Origin: WHSW01 sp036794585
GTDB taxonomy: Bacteria; Actinomycetota; Thermoleophilia; Solirubrobacterales; 70-9
Direction: 5' to 3'
Assembly: GCA_036794585.1 (NCBI GenBank)
Contig: DAIRGH010000001.1
Location: forward strand, 14,615-78,614
Length of the DNA: 64,000 nucleotides
The notes under the pieces were generated by a model. That model did not search any database, was not told where the DNA came from, and worked only from the letters and a program-made list of their open reading frames with translations. Positions within the stretch are counted from its first letter, which is position 1. The number at the start of each line of letters is the position of its first letter. The translations under genes were made by a program, and so were the position numbers. Positions 15,381 through 23,325 of this stretch are shown here, one piece after another.

Positions 15381-16835
15381 ATGGCAGGGATGACTACGGC
15401 GAGGCAGGTCTTCCCGGCGATCGCCGTAGGGGACCTGCGTATCGGATCCGTTCTGATGTGGTGCCTGGTCGCGGCCGTGGCCGTGGCCGCAGGAGCCGGT
15501 ATCGCGGACGGCGGCTTGCATCTCGCGCTGATCCTCGGGATGAGCGCCATTGGCAGCATCCTGATCGGCGCCTTTGTCTTCGAGGGTCGGGCTCTTCTCG
15601 CGTGGATTGTCCTGGCCCCTTTGGCCTATCCATTCTTGCGTTATCCACAGGCTGGCCAAGCCCTGACCTTCGACCGTGCTTTCGTTGCCATTCTCGTGGG
15701 GGTGGTCCTATTGACCGCAATCAGGGCAGTGAGGTCAGCCGAGAGCAAACGGTTTTTTTCGGTCCTTGTCATCTTCACGATTTTCTTCGGCCTTATGGCA
15801 GCGTTCACATCAGGCGCAACAGAGCCAGCCCTCTCATCCTGGGTAAGCAGTCTCCTGGTACCTCTGGGCGCATTTTTCGTGGCGCGTGCTTACGTGACCG
15901 AGGGCGTCGGATCGCGAGCGCTTTTGGGATCTATCGCTTTAGCTGGCGCTCTCGTCGCGATAATCGGGATCGCCGAAGCTTGGCGCGGATTTGAGCTTGC
16001 CTCATTCAGTGGAAGTGCGACCACCCTCGACCCAAATATCGGTCGCATCCGCGTATCCGGTCCGTACGAGAACTCTCAGGTCTACGGGCTGGTTCTCGCT
16101 TTGTCCTTTGCGGCCGCTCTAGGTTGGCTTCAGCTAACAACTGGCCGGGCTCGGCTTATCGGTGTTCCGCTCTTGGGAACGCTCCTCCTAGGCCTCTACT
16201 ATGGATACACGCGCTCGAGTTGGGCCGCGGTAGTTCTCATCTTCCTCGTGTGGTTGCTTCTGAACGTTGACCTCAGGGTGATCGTGCGAGTCGCGCTGGT
16301 GGTGATGGCCGGCCTCACCATCTTCGTAGGCGGCAAACTCCTCACTGCCAACGACGTAGCGTTCAACGAGCGCCTGTCGAACCGCGACACTGTTGAAAGC
16401 CGCCTTGCCACATACCAAAAGGGCATGTTGCTTGTCGCGGAGGCCCCGATCTTCGGTGTAGGAATTGGGCAGTACACTGCCGCGTCCGATAGGTCTATCC
16501 ATAGTCCGACGGTCGGAGGCGATCCAGCCGCAACGTCGTCCCACAGCACGCCCCTTAACGTATTAGTCGAGCAGGGGATCGTTGGTCTCGCCGCTCTACT
16601 GTGGGTGCTCGTGGCGGCATTCGCGCTTCTTCGGAAATCCGCAACGAGCCCAAGGAAGGAGCTACGGGTTGTGGCGGTAACAACTGTGGCCGCAACCACA
16701 GGGTACGTCGCGGTAGCGCTGACCGACAGCGTGCTCACCTACGGCTCATCGAATGCAATGGTTATGTTGCTATTCGGCTGCACCGCAGGTCTCATGGATC
16801 GCGTACATGTCGGCGCCGCGTCAGAGAGTACCTAG
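15381..16835 (+). CDS. Wzy/O-antigen-ligase-like polymerase
   Basis: This is a 484-residue membrane protein with about 12 hydrophobic segments and the large external loop typical of Wzy/WaaL proteins, located near residues 325-395. That loop holds ESRLATYQKGMLLVAEAPIF, followed by GVGIGQYTAAS and SSHSTPLNVLVEQGIVGLAA. This is the W/Q-x-G...PxxGxGxGxY...HNxxLxxxxExGxxG pattern. Such proteins polymerise or ligate lipid-linked repeat units outside the membrane. GAGGAG lies just before the ATG. The gene ends 21 bases before the convergent asparagine-synthase gene. Confidence 0.92.
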   Translation: MAGMTTARQVFPAIAVGDLRIGSVLMWCLVAAVAVAAGAGIADGGLHLALILGMSAIGSILIGAFVFEGRALLAWIVLAPLAYPFLRYPQAGQALTFDRAFVAILVGVVLLTAIRAVRSAESKRFFSVLVIFTIFFGLMAAFTSGATEPALSSWVSSLLVPLGAFFVARAYVTEGVGSRALLGSIALAGALVAIIGIAEAWRGFELASFSGSATTLDPNIGRIRVSGPYENSQVYGLVLALSFAAALGWLQLTTGRARLIGVPLLGTLLLGLYYGYTRSSWAAVVLIFLVWLLLNVDLRVIVRVALVVMAGLTIFVGGKLLTANDVAFNERLSNRDTVESRLATYQKGMLLVAEAPIFGVGIGQYTAASDRSIHSPTVGGDPAATSSHSTPLNVLVEQGIVGLAALLWVLVAAFALLRKSATSPRKELRVVAVTTVAATTGYVAVALTDSVLTYGSSNAMVMLLFGCTAGLMDRVHVGAASEST

Positions 16836-16856
16836 AGTAACCCTTGCTCCATCTTG

Positions 16857-18776
16857 TTAGTCCGGAATGCCGCCGGTGGCGGAGTCTTGGGAGACGAGAA
16901 GCTCCCGCGAGTCGCCGCCCTCGATCCAGTGGTAATGCCAGAGTGCGAAGTTGAGCAAGACCCACAGCTCAAAGCCGCGGCGTGGGGTAACGGGTGCGTC
17001 CAGGAGGGCGGTGGTGACGGTCGGATCGAAAATCTCAGATATGCCCGGCCGTAGGAGGGACGCACGGAGCGCCGGTTGCAGGCTCTGCGACCAACGCTCC
17101 ACTGGCGCGGCGAAGCCCTGCTTGCGCCGCCCGAGCACCCAATCGGGGACGATTCCTCTGAGAGCCGTCTTGAGGATGTGCTTCCCCTGTCCCTGGGCAA
17201 GCTGGAGCTCCGGAGGGAGCCGCGTGACAAACTCGACCAGGTCGCGATCCAGGAACGGGACGCGGGCCTCGACGGAATGGGCCATCGTCATCTTGTCGAC
17301 ACGCATCAGCAAGAGCTCCGGCAGCCGCTGCGTCAGTTCGTGGTAAAGGGCCAAACGGACAGCTTCTGATGCCGTGCCTGCCGAACCAAAGCTGGCCCGG
17401 AGATACTCATGGCCGGATTCCTCGATCGATCGAGACATGAGTAGACGCGCCTTTAGTCGCTCCGACAGCCCGGCGATCCCATGGGCCGGAGGGACGCCGT
17501 GACGGACAGCCTCGCGCATGAACTCGGCGCGTATGTCCCCGAGCATCGGTCGCATCAGCGTCACGGCGGCTGACAACGCACGCGTCGGCAGCAGGGTGTT
17601 GGCAGTGCGAAGCGCTCGTTCGCCGCGCAGGACCTGTGCTAGCACCGGGTAACCCAAGAACAGCTCATCGCTGCCCTCCCCTACCTCGACCACCTTCACG
17701 TTGAGCTCGCGGGTGAGACGGGCCAGGGCCAGCAGCGGTACACAAACCGGATCTGCCAGCGGCTCGTCCTGATGGTGAATTACCTCGGGCAAGTTCGCGA
17801 TGACGTCGCGGTCTGTCAGGACCACAGAATGGTGGTCTAGGCCGAAAGCGTCTGCCACCCTTCGCGCATGGCCTAGTTCGTCGATCGCTGGCTCGTCCTG
17901 GAAGGCGACGGAGAATGTCGGCACCGGGCGATCGGAGTGTTCTGCCATGAGCGCGGTGATCGCAGAGGAGTCGACTCCGCCACTTAGATATACGCCGACG
18001 GGAACATCAGCCATGAGCCGCTTCTCGACGGCGCATCGCACGAGGCGTCGGACCTCTTCGGCCGCTTGGCGTTCGTCGACATCGACGGCGGGTTCCAACG
18101 TTGGCGTCCACCAACGCCCGGTTACCAGCTCGTGTTCTACGGACCAGATCCCGTACCCACCGGCCGGTAACTTCGCTATGCCCGCGAACAGCGTGCGCGG
18201 CGCGGGTACCACAAGGAAGCTCAGGTAGTGGCTGAGGGCCTCGCGATCGAGGGTCCGTGTGACCTCAGACAGCTCGAATAGCGCCTTGATCTCGGAAGCG
18301 ACAGCTACACCGCCACCCTCCAGCGAGGTGAAGTAGACCGGCTTCTTTCCCATCCGGTCCCGCGCCAAGAACAGCCGTCGTCGCGATTTGTCCCAAACAA
18401 CGAATCCGAAGAAGCCGTCGAGTCGCTCCAAGCAGGCAGGGCCCCAGGTCGCGAATGCGGCCAAGACGACTTCCGTGTCGCACCGGGTGGAGAACGAATA
18501 ACCCAGCCGCTCGAGCTCCGAACGCAACGCCGCATGGTTGTAGATCTCACCGTTGAAGCAAAGGACGAACGATTCGTCCGGTGTGGACATCGGCTGATGG
18601 CCGTGGGCGAGGTCGACGATGCTCAGCCGGCGATGTGCGAGCCCAGCAGTTCCGTCGGCAGAGGTCCAGACCCCCTCGTCATCCGGACCGCGATGCGCGA
18701 TGACGTTTGCCATCCGCTGCAGCTCATGTTCTGACACCTTTCCATGCGGCCGCGCGATGGCTGCTATCCCACACAT
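16857..18776 (-). CDS. Asparagine-synthase-like amidotransferase, copy 1
   Basis: This ~639-residue class II glutamine amidotransferase starts MCGIAAI. The ATG at 18776 is chosen because the catalytic Cys must be residue 2 after Met removal; it overlaps the upstream glycosyltransferase stop by one base (TGATG). Glutaminase motifs are HRGPDDEG, HRRLSIVD and CFNGEIYNH (N-terminal ~200 residues). The ATP-pyrophosphatase loop SGGVDS lies at residues 265-270. Family members in polysaccharide loci (WbpS, WbtH) amidate uronic-acid carboxyls rather than make asparagine. Its partner, a GT4 gene, is directly upstream. The second, paralogous pair lies at 21.7-25.2 kb. The real substrate is not shown. 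Confidence 0.93.
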   Translation of the reverse strand: MCGIAAIARPHGKVSEHELQRMANVIAHRGPDDEGVWTSADGTAGLAHRRLSIVDLAHGHQPMSTPDESFVLCFNGEIYNHAALRSELERLGYSFSTRCDTEVVLAAFATWGPACLERLDGFFGFVVWDKSRRRLFLARDRMGKKPVYFTSLEGGGVAVASEIKALFELSEVTRTLDREALSHYLSFLVVPAPRTLFAGIAKLPAGGYGIWSVEHELVTGRWWTPTLEPAVDVDERQAAEEVRRLVRCAVEKRLMADVPVGVYLSGGVDSSAITALMAEHSDRPVPTFSVAFQDEPAIDELGHARRVADAFGLDHHSVVLTDRDVIANLPEVIHHQDEPLADPVCVPLLALARLTRELNVKVVEVGEGSDELFLGYPVLAQVLRGERALRTANTLLPTRALSAAVTLMRPMLGDIRAEFMREAVRHGVPPAHGIAGLSERLKARLLMSRSIEESGHEYLRASFGSAGTASEAVRLALYHELTQRLPELLLMRVDKMTMAHSVEARVPFLDRDLVEFVTRLPPELQLAQGQGKHILKTALRGIVPDWVLGRRKQGFAAPVERWSQSLQPALRASLLRPGISEIFDPTVTTALLDAPVTPRRGFELWVLLNFALWHYHWIEGGDSRELLVSQDSATGGIPD

Positions 18777-20437
18777 CAGTCTGCCCGTTCGGCGAAGGCA
18801 TCGATGACGGCGGTTGCGTTTCGTCGCCAACTGTGTCGCGCGATGGCGTCGCGTCGTGCTTCCCTGCCGAGTCGAGTTCTGAGGTCCGCCTCGCTTAGCG
18901 CACGGTCGAGCGCGGCGGTGAGTTCGGAGGGGTCGCCGGGCGTCACCAGGAGGCCGGACCGCTCGTCGTCAAGGACCTCACCGATCTGAGCCATGCGGCT
19001 GGCGACGATGGCTCTACCTGCCGCCATGTACTCGAATAACTTTGTCGGCGAGCCGAAGAACTCGTCGCCGTCCGGCATCGGCACGTGTGGTGAAACCAGT
19101 ACGTCGCATGCATCCAAGTAAGCCGGGACATGCGTCGGTGGGGCCCGTCCCACATCGACGGTCTGCGGGAGTACACCACTGGCTCGGAGCTTCTGCAGCA
19201 CGACACCCTTCTCTGGACCGTCGCCGACCAGCAGGAGGCGTGCCTCTGGGCGGCGAATGGCCAAGGCCCCGAATGCGTCAGCCAACACCGAAGCGCCATG
19301 CCAAGGACCGAAGCTCCCGATGAATCCTATGAGTTTCGAGTCTTCGCCCACGCCCAGACGCGTACGCACGGAGTCGCCGCCGAAACCAAAACGCGAGTGG
19401 TCAACGCCGTTCGGGTTAACCACAATCCGCTCGCCATCGACGCCGCGCGCCAAAAGGTTCGCCCGCTCGGCCTCCGAGACGACAAAGATGATTGCCGCCG
19501 CGCGCAGCGACGCCTCCTCGCAGGCCCTCAAGTGGCTGCGAAGCGGAGTGGGCTGCCAGTGCCGCCGAAAGAACTCCTCGCTTCCGTTGTACTCGAGCAG
19601 GAGGGGCCGACCTGCAGCTCGAGCGATCATCGCACCAGCCATCGAAAACCGTGCGTGGCGCTGGTAGATGGCGTCCGATCGCTGCGCGTCGATTAGTGCC
19701 GTCCGCAACAGCGCGAGGTCCACTCCGGGTCCGACCGATGCTGGAAGTGCACGGAACAGGCGGGACGCCTCGACAACAGACCACTCGCAGGGCGGATCCG
19801 GCTCGGCGGCTGCAGTGCGCGCAATTGCGACGTCGGTCGTGTGCGGGGCGACCGAGACGCCCTGCGCCGTCAAGGCGCGGATCACCTCGTGCGTGTGCGT
19901 GACCGCGCCGCCGACGCCTGAGCCGGTACCAACCATAGGGCGCAGGTATGTGAGACAGTTGAGCGATCCGCGCGGCTGAGTCGGGGCCAGCGGGAGCTCC
20001 GCGACGGCTCGATGCATGCCTACGGCAATAAGGCTCCCCCCGAGCTGGGCAATGGCCAACGGTCCATGTGTCGCAAGAAAACGCCAACGAGGGCACTGAC
20101 GAACGCGATGCGTGGACGTGTCGATTTGGATGACAGTGTTGGCCCGCGTCCTCGCCGCGATCATCGAAGTCAAGAACGCGCCGACCTCATTCTCGGGAGG
20201 GGCGCCGACAACTGCGAGCGAGTCCACTGGGGCCCGTGATTGTTCGCGGAGAAGTTGGCGCGCGTCGGCGGCTCGCAGGCTGCGCCACTGCCGCCCCGGT
20301 CTGATCGCAGATAGGAGTTCATCCGCGTCCCTAGCACCAAGCTGTAGGAGCAGTTGTTCGCCTGGTGCACTCAACGGGCGGCGGCTGACCATTAGGTCGG
20401 CGTGGTCGCTGGGTCGACTTGAAGCAGAAACATGCAC
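18776..20437 (-). CDS. GT4 glycosyltransferase with extra N-terminal domain, copy 1
   Basis: This 553-residue protein has two parts. The C-terminal ~380 residues are a GT-B glycosyltransferase: GVGGAVTHTHEVIRAL starts the acceptor domain, and the donor domain shows GFIGSFGPWHGASVLADAFG, RLLLVGDGPEK and the E-x7-E region FFGSPTKLFEYMAAGRAIVA. The first ~170 residues are an extra Rossmann-like domain (EQLLLQLGARDADELLSAIR; VDSLAVVGAPPENEVGAFLT) of unknown role. The GT4 at 21.7 kb has the same two-part build and the same signature phrases, so the two are paralogs. The stop overlaps the amidotransferase start by one base, so the two act together. Confidence 0.88.
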   Translation of the reverse strand: MHVSASSRPSDHADLMVSRRPLSAPGEQLLLQLGARDADELLSAIRPGRQWRSLRAADARQLLREQSRAPVDSLAVVGAPPENEVGAFLTSMIAARTRANTVIQIDTSTHRVRQCPRWRFLATHGPLAIAQLGGSLIAVGMHRAVAELPLAPTQPRGSLNCLTYLRPMVGTGSGVGGAVTHTHEVIRALTAQGVSVAPHTTDVAIARTAAAEPDPPCEWSVVEASRLFRALPASVGPGVDLALLRTALIDAQRSDAIYQRHARFSMAGAMIARAAGRPLLLEYNGSEEFFRRHWQPTPLRSHLRACEEASLRAAAIIFVVSEAERANLLARGVDGERIVVNPNGVDHSRFGFGGDSVRTRLGVGEDSKLIGFIGSFGPWHGASVLADAFGALAIRRPEARLLLVGDGPEKGVVLQKLRASGVLPQTVDVGRAPPTHVPAYLDACDVLVSPHVPMPDGDEFFGSPTKLFEYMAAGRAIVASRMAQIGEVLDDERSGLLVTPGDPSELTAALDRALSEADLRTRLGREARRDAIARHSWRRNATAVIDAFAERAD

Positions 20438-20747
20438 TGGTAAAGCTCCGAAGGAAGTATCCAGAGAGCGACGTCACCCGGGACCAAGGTCGCTGCGCGC
20501 GAACTCAGCACTCGGCAGCCGGAGTGTGGCGGGCCGACTCGCGTCGGCTAACAAACGAATGGAGCATGAGTAATGCTCGGTAATCTAGGGATTGCGATGA
20601 CCGTCTCGAACAACCCGAAAGCGGCTGCTATGCGTCAGTGGACCGCCGATCCCTGTGACTCTGGGCACTCCGACGACGAGTTAGGCAGCGTCGAATACTG
20701 GTACCTGGTCGGGATAGGCTGCCGGCGGTGAACGCCGCGGCCCGTTG
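20438..20747. other. 310-base divergent intergenic region between the two GT4/amidotransferase arms
   Basis: No gene is supported. The region should hold promoters for both arms. It contains the perfect dyad GAGCAT-N5-ATGCTC at 20562-20578, which could be an operator. No clear -35/-10 pair could be fixed. Confidence 0.4.
20562..20578. promoter_or_regulatory. 17-base dyad in the divergent region (possible operator)
   Basis: The inverted repeat GAGCAT, GAGTA spacer, ATGCTC is perfect over 6 bp per arm. It lies 125 bases before the minus-strand GT4 start and 170 bases before the plus-strand methyltransferase start. A dimeric regulator could bind here and act on both arms. It could also arise by chance. 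Confidence 0.3.
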
Positions 20748-21725
20748 ATGGAAACCAACGACCCGGGAATCGCGGCTCTGCGGGCGATGGCGCAAGGTCC
20801 GCAGGATCCTGAGCCGCCACGCAAGAGCCGAGTCGTCGATCTCCTGATGAGTGTCTCCGCATTGCGGAAGGGAGGACGACCCTACTCACCCCACCACCAA
20901 CCCGAAGCCGAGGACGAGGAAAAGGTGCGGTGGGAATTCCAGGACGCCGACGCGCTATGGCGCATGGCAGGCGACCGTGTCCACCCCGACCTGCTCACGG
21001 GGAAGAACGTGCTCGATGTAGGTTGCGGCTGGGGAGGCAAGGCAATCACGTTCGCCAAGGAGTTCAAGCCGGCACGGGTCGTGGGTTTCGATCTTCCGGG
21101 CGTGTTCGACCCCGCGGTGCCTGAGGTCATGGCGGAACGCCTCGGAGTATCCAACTGCGAGTTCACTGTTGGCCGCGCCGAGAGAATGCCGTTCGAGGAT
21201 CACGTATTCGATGTCGCGCTAATCGACGACGTGCTTGAGCACGTCGAGGATCCGGCGACTGTGCTCAAGGAGTGTCGCCGGGTTATCCGTCCTGGCGGCA
21301 CCGTGATCGCCAAGCTCCCCTCGATTCGGATGGTCGGGGCACATCACTTCGACCGCTGCCTGAGAGTACCGGGCCTTCATTACGTAATGCCGATGAGGAC
21401 CTGGGCCGCCGGATTCAACCACTATCTGCTCGCCAACCCGAACGGAAAGCGATTCGAGCCCTTCAGCCGCGTCGTCGACACGCCATTTCGACGAGGTGTG
21501 ACGTCGAATCTCAACGGTATGGACCTGGACGCATTGGGCGCCGTCGTACGTCAGTCAGGCTTGAAGCCGAAGGTCCTCGACCTGGCTCCCTATCCCTCGA
21601 GCGCGTTCACCAGCCGGATGGGGGCGCGCTTCGGGCGCGTCGCACACTGGTGCTATCTCGCACTGCGGCGCGGGCCGTTTCGCGAGCCGCTGAGCTTGGC
21701 GATGATCCTCGTTGCCGAGGCCTAA
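20748..21725 (+). CDS. Class I SAM-dependent methyltransferase
   Basis: This 325-residue protein has a clear SAM-binding domain. Motif I is VLDVGCGWGGKAITFAKEFK (~88-107), followed by VVGFDLPGVFD, then FDVALIDDVLEHVEDPATVL and CRRVIRPGGTVIAKLPSIRM. The ATG at 20748 is preferred to the TTG three bases earlier. The C-terminal ~120 residues (HYLLANPNGKRFEPFSRVVD, TPFRRGVTSNLNGMDLDALG) probably bind the acceptor. It is the first gene of the rightward arm and overlaps the next gene, a GT4, by 14 bases. Sugar O- or N-methylation is the likely role, inferred from context. Confidence 0.9.
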   Translation: METNDPGIAALRAMAQGPQDPEPPRKSRVVDLLMSVSALRKGGRPYSPHHQPEAEDEEKVRWEFQDADALWRMAGDRVHPDLLTGKNVLDVGCGWGGKAITFAKEFKPARVVGFDLPGVFDPAVPEVMAERLGVSNCEFTVGRAERMPFEDHVFDVALIDDVLEHVEDPATVLKECRRVIRPGGTVIAKLPSIRMVGAHHFDRCLRVPGLHYVMPMRTWAAGFNHYLLANPNGKRFEPFSRVVDTPFRRGVTSNLNGMDLDALGAVVRQSGLKPKVLDLAPYPSSAFTSRMGARFGRVAHWCYLALRRGPFREPLSLAMILVAEA

Positions 21726-23325
21726 GCGTCGAAGCCCGACGGGCGCAGACACGCTGATTGTCGCTGCGTCCGGCCGTTCGGAGGCCGACCGGTGGGCACG
21801 CGATGAGCTTCCTTCTGCTCGGGTGGTGACGAAAGCGGAGGTGAACGGGTTGCGCGGGTTGCGTCAGATGGTGGTGGACGGCAACTATCAGCAGGTGGTC
21901 GTTCACACTTCGGGATGGATTAACCAGCTCAACCCTCAGCTGTTTCTGGGATTGTTGGCGGCGACGCCCGCGGAGGTTCGTGCTATCGCCGACGATCGGA
22001 CTGGCCGAATCACGCGGTTTCAACGCCCACGGTTGGTCGCGCGAAGCGCAGCGGGGGCGCTCGGCGCACCCGTCGGGATCGCTGAGGCGGGGATCGAGCT
22101 CATTCCCAGACGACCGCGGTCCGCACGCGGACCGAGCCAGAAAACCCAACCGGCAGTACTGGCGATCTGGCCTGGACCCGCCGAGGTGACCGTCGGCGGC
22201 TCCGTCACCCACATGAGCGGAATCTTGTCCGGCTATCGGGAGCACGGGCTTAGCGTCGGTGTAGTGGCTCTTGCCACCCTGCCCCCGCAAATCGCAGCCG
22301 TCGTCGATGAGGTCGAAATCGTCCGCCCGTTGCGCGAGCGGCATCGCACAACCGCCCAGATCGCTGCCCTGACCGCCAACCATCGGCTGCGCGATGCCGC
22401 GGGGCGTCTGGCTCAGCGCCTGCCGCCCACCTTCGTACACCAGCGCCACAGCGGATTCCTGCACGCAGGGGTCGACGTCGGGCGCTCGCTCGGCGTGCCG
22501 GTTGTGCTCGAATGGAACTCGTCAGAGCGGTGGACACGAAAGCATTGGACGAGAGCCCGCATCGGCGGGAGGCTGTTCGATCCCTTCCTCCCGGCTCACG
22601 AGCGACGCGTCCTCCGGCACGCAGATGTCGTAGCGGCGGTCTCCCCGTTCGCAAGAGAGATGGCAATCGAAGCGGGGGCTTCTCCCGGCCGGGTGATTGT
22701 CGTACCCAACGGCGTCGATCCCGCGCAGGTGGCTGCAGCACGTTCTCTGAGGGTGGATCGTTCGACCCCTCATCCGACCATCGGATGGGTGGGCTCCTTT
22801 GGGCCCTGGCATGGCGCCGATCTGCTGGTCCATGCGTTATTGCACCTCCCTGCCGACGTTCGACTCCTGATGATCGGTGACGGGTCGGGTCGCGCGGCCT
22901 GTGAGGATCTCGCTCGAAAGCTGGGTGTGCACGAGCGAGTCGAGTGGCCGGGAACCCTCGCCCATGAACACGTGTTGCAGCGGCTTGTCCGTTGCGCCGT
23001 GCTCGCCTCCCCCCAGAGGGACACGGGGGATCGTCCGTTCTTTGGGTCACCTACGAAGCTCTTCGAGTTCCTCGCGCTGGGGCGCCCGGTCGTCGCCACG
23101 CGCGTAGGAGCGGTCCCTCAGTTCATTGACAACGGAAGGACGGGCTTGCTCGTCGACCCGGATGATCCGCGAGCCCTTGCGGAAGGCCTCGATCGCATCC
23201 TGAACGACGCTGCGCTCGGCGACCGGCTGGCTTCCGCGGCGCACAAAGACGCTGCCGACCACCACACCTGGCGGCAACGAGCCACCTTGATTCTTCGGCG
23301 ATTAGGCGACCCGTGTGCGGGATAG
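21712..23325 (+). CDS. GT4 glycosyltransferase with extra N-terminal domain, copy 2
   Basis: This 537-residue protein has the same layout as the minus-strand GT4. An N-terminal Rossmann-like domain (~1-165, TLIVAASGRSEADRWARDEL, QQVVVHTSGWINQLNPQLFL) comes first, then a GT-B enzyme (VTVGGSVTHMSGILSGYREH, WVGSFGPWHGADLLVHALLH, RLLMIGDGSGR, FFGSPTKLFEFLALGRPVVA). The shared phrases GG[AS]VTH, GSFGPWHGA and FFGSPTKLFE mark it as a paralog of copy 1. It uses a TTG start inside the methyltransferase end and overlaps the amidotransferase by 13 bases, so all three are coupled. Confidence 0.87.
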   Translation: MPRPKRRSPTGADTLIVAASGRSEADRWARDELPSARVVTKAEVNGLRGLRQMVVDGNYQQVVVHTSGWINQLNPQLFLGLLAATPAEVRAIADDRTGRITRFQRPRLVARSAAGALGAPVGIAEAGIELIPRRPRSARGPSQKTQPAVLAIWPGPAEVTVGGSVTHMSGILSGYREHGLSVGVVALATLPPQIAAVVDEVEIVRPLRERHRTTAQIAALTANHRLRDAAGRLAQRLPPTFVHQRHSGFLHAGVDVGRSLGVPVVLEWNSSERWTRKHWTRARIGGRLFDPFLPAHERRVLRHADVVAAVSPFAREMAIEAGASPGRVIVVPNGVDPAQVAAARSLRVDRSTPHPTIGWVGSFGPWHGADLLVHALLHLPADVRLLMIGDGSGRAACEDLARKLGVHERVEWPGTLAHEHVLQRLVRCAVLASPQRDTGDRPFFGSPTKLFEFLALGRPVVATRVGAVPQFIDNGRTGLLVDPDDPRALAEGLDRILNDAALGDRLASAAHKDAADHHTWRQRATLILRRLGDPCAG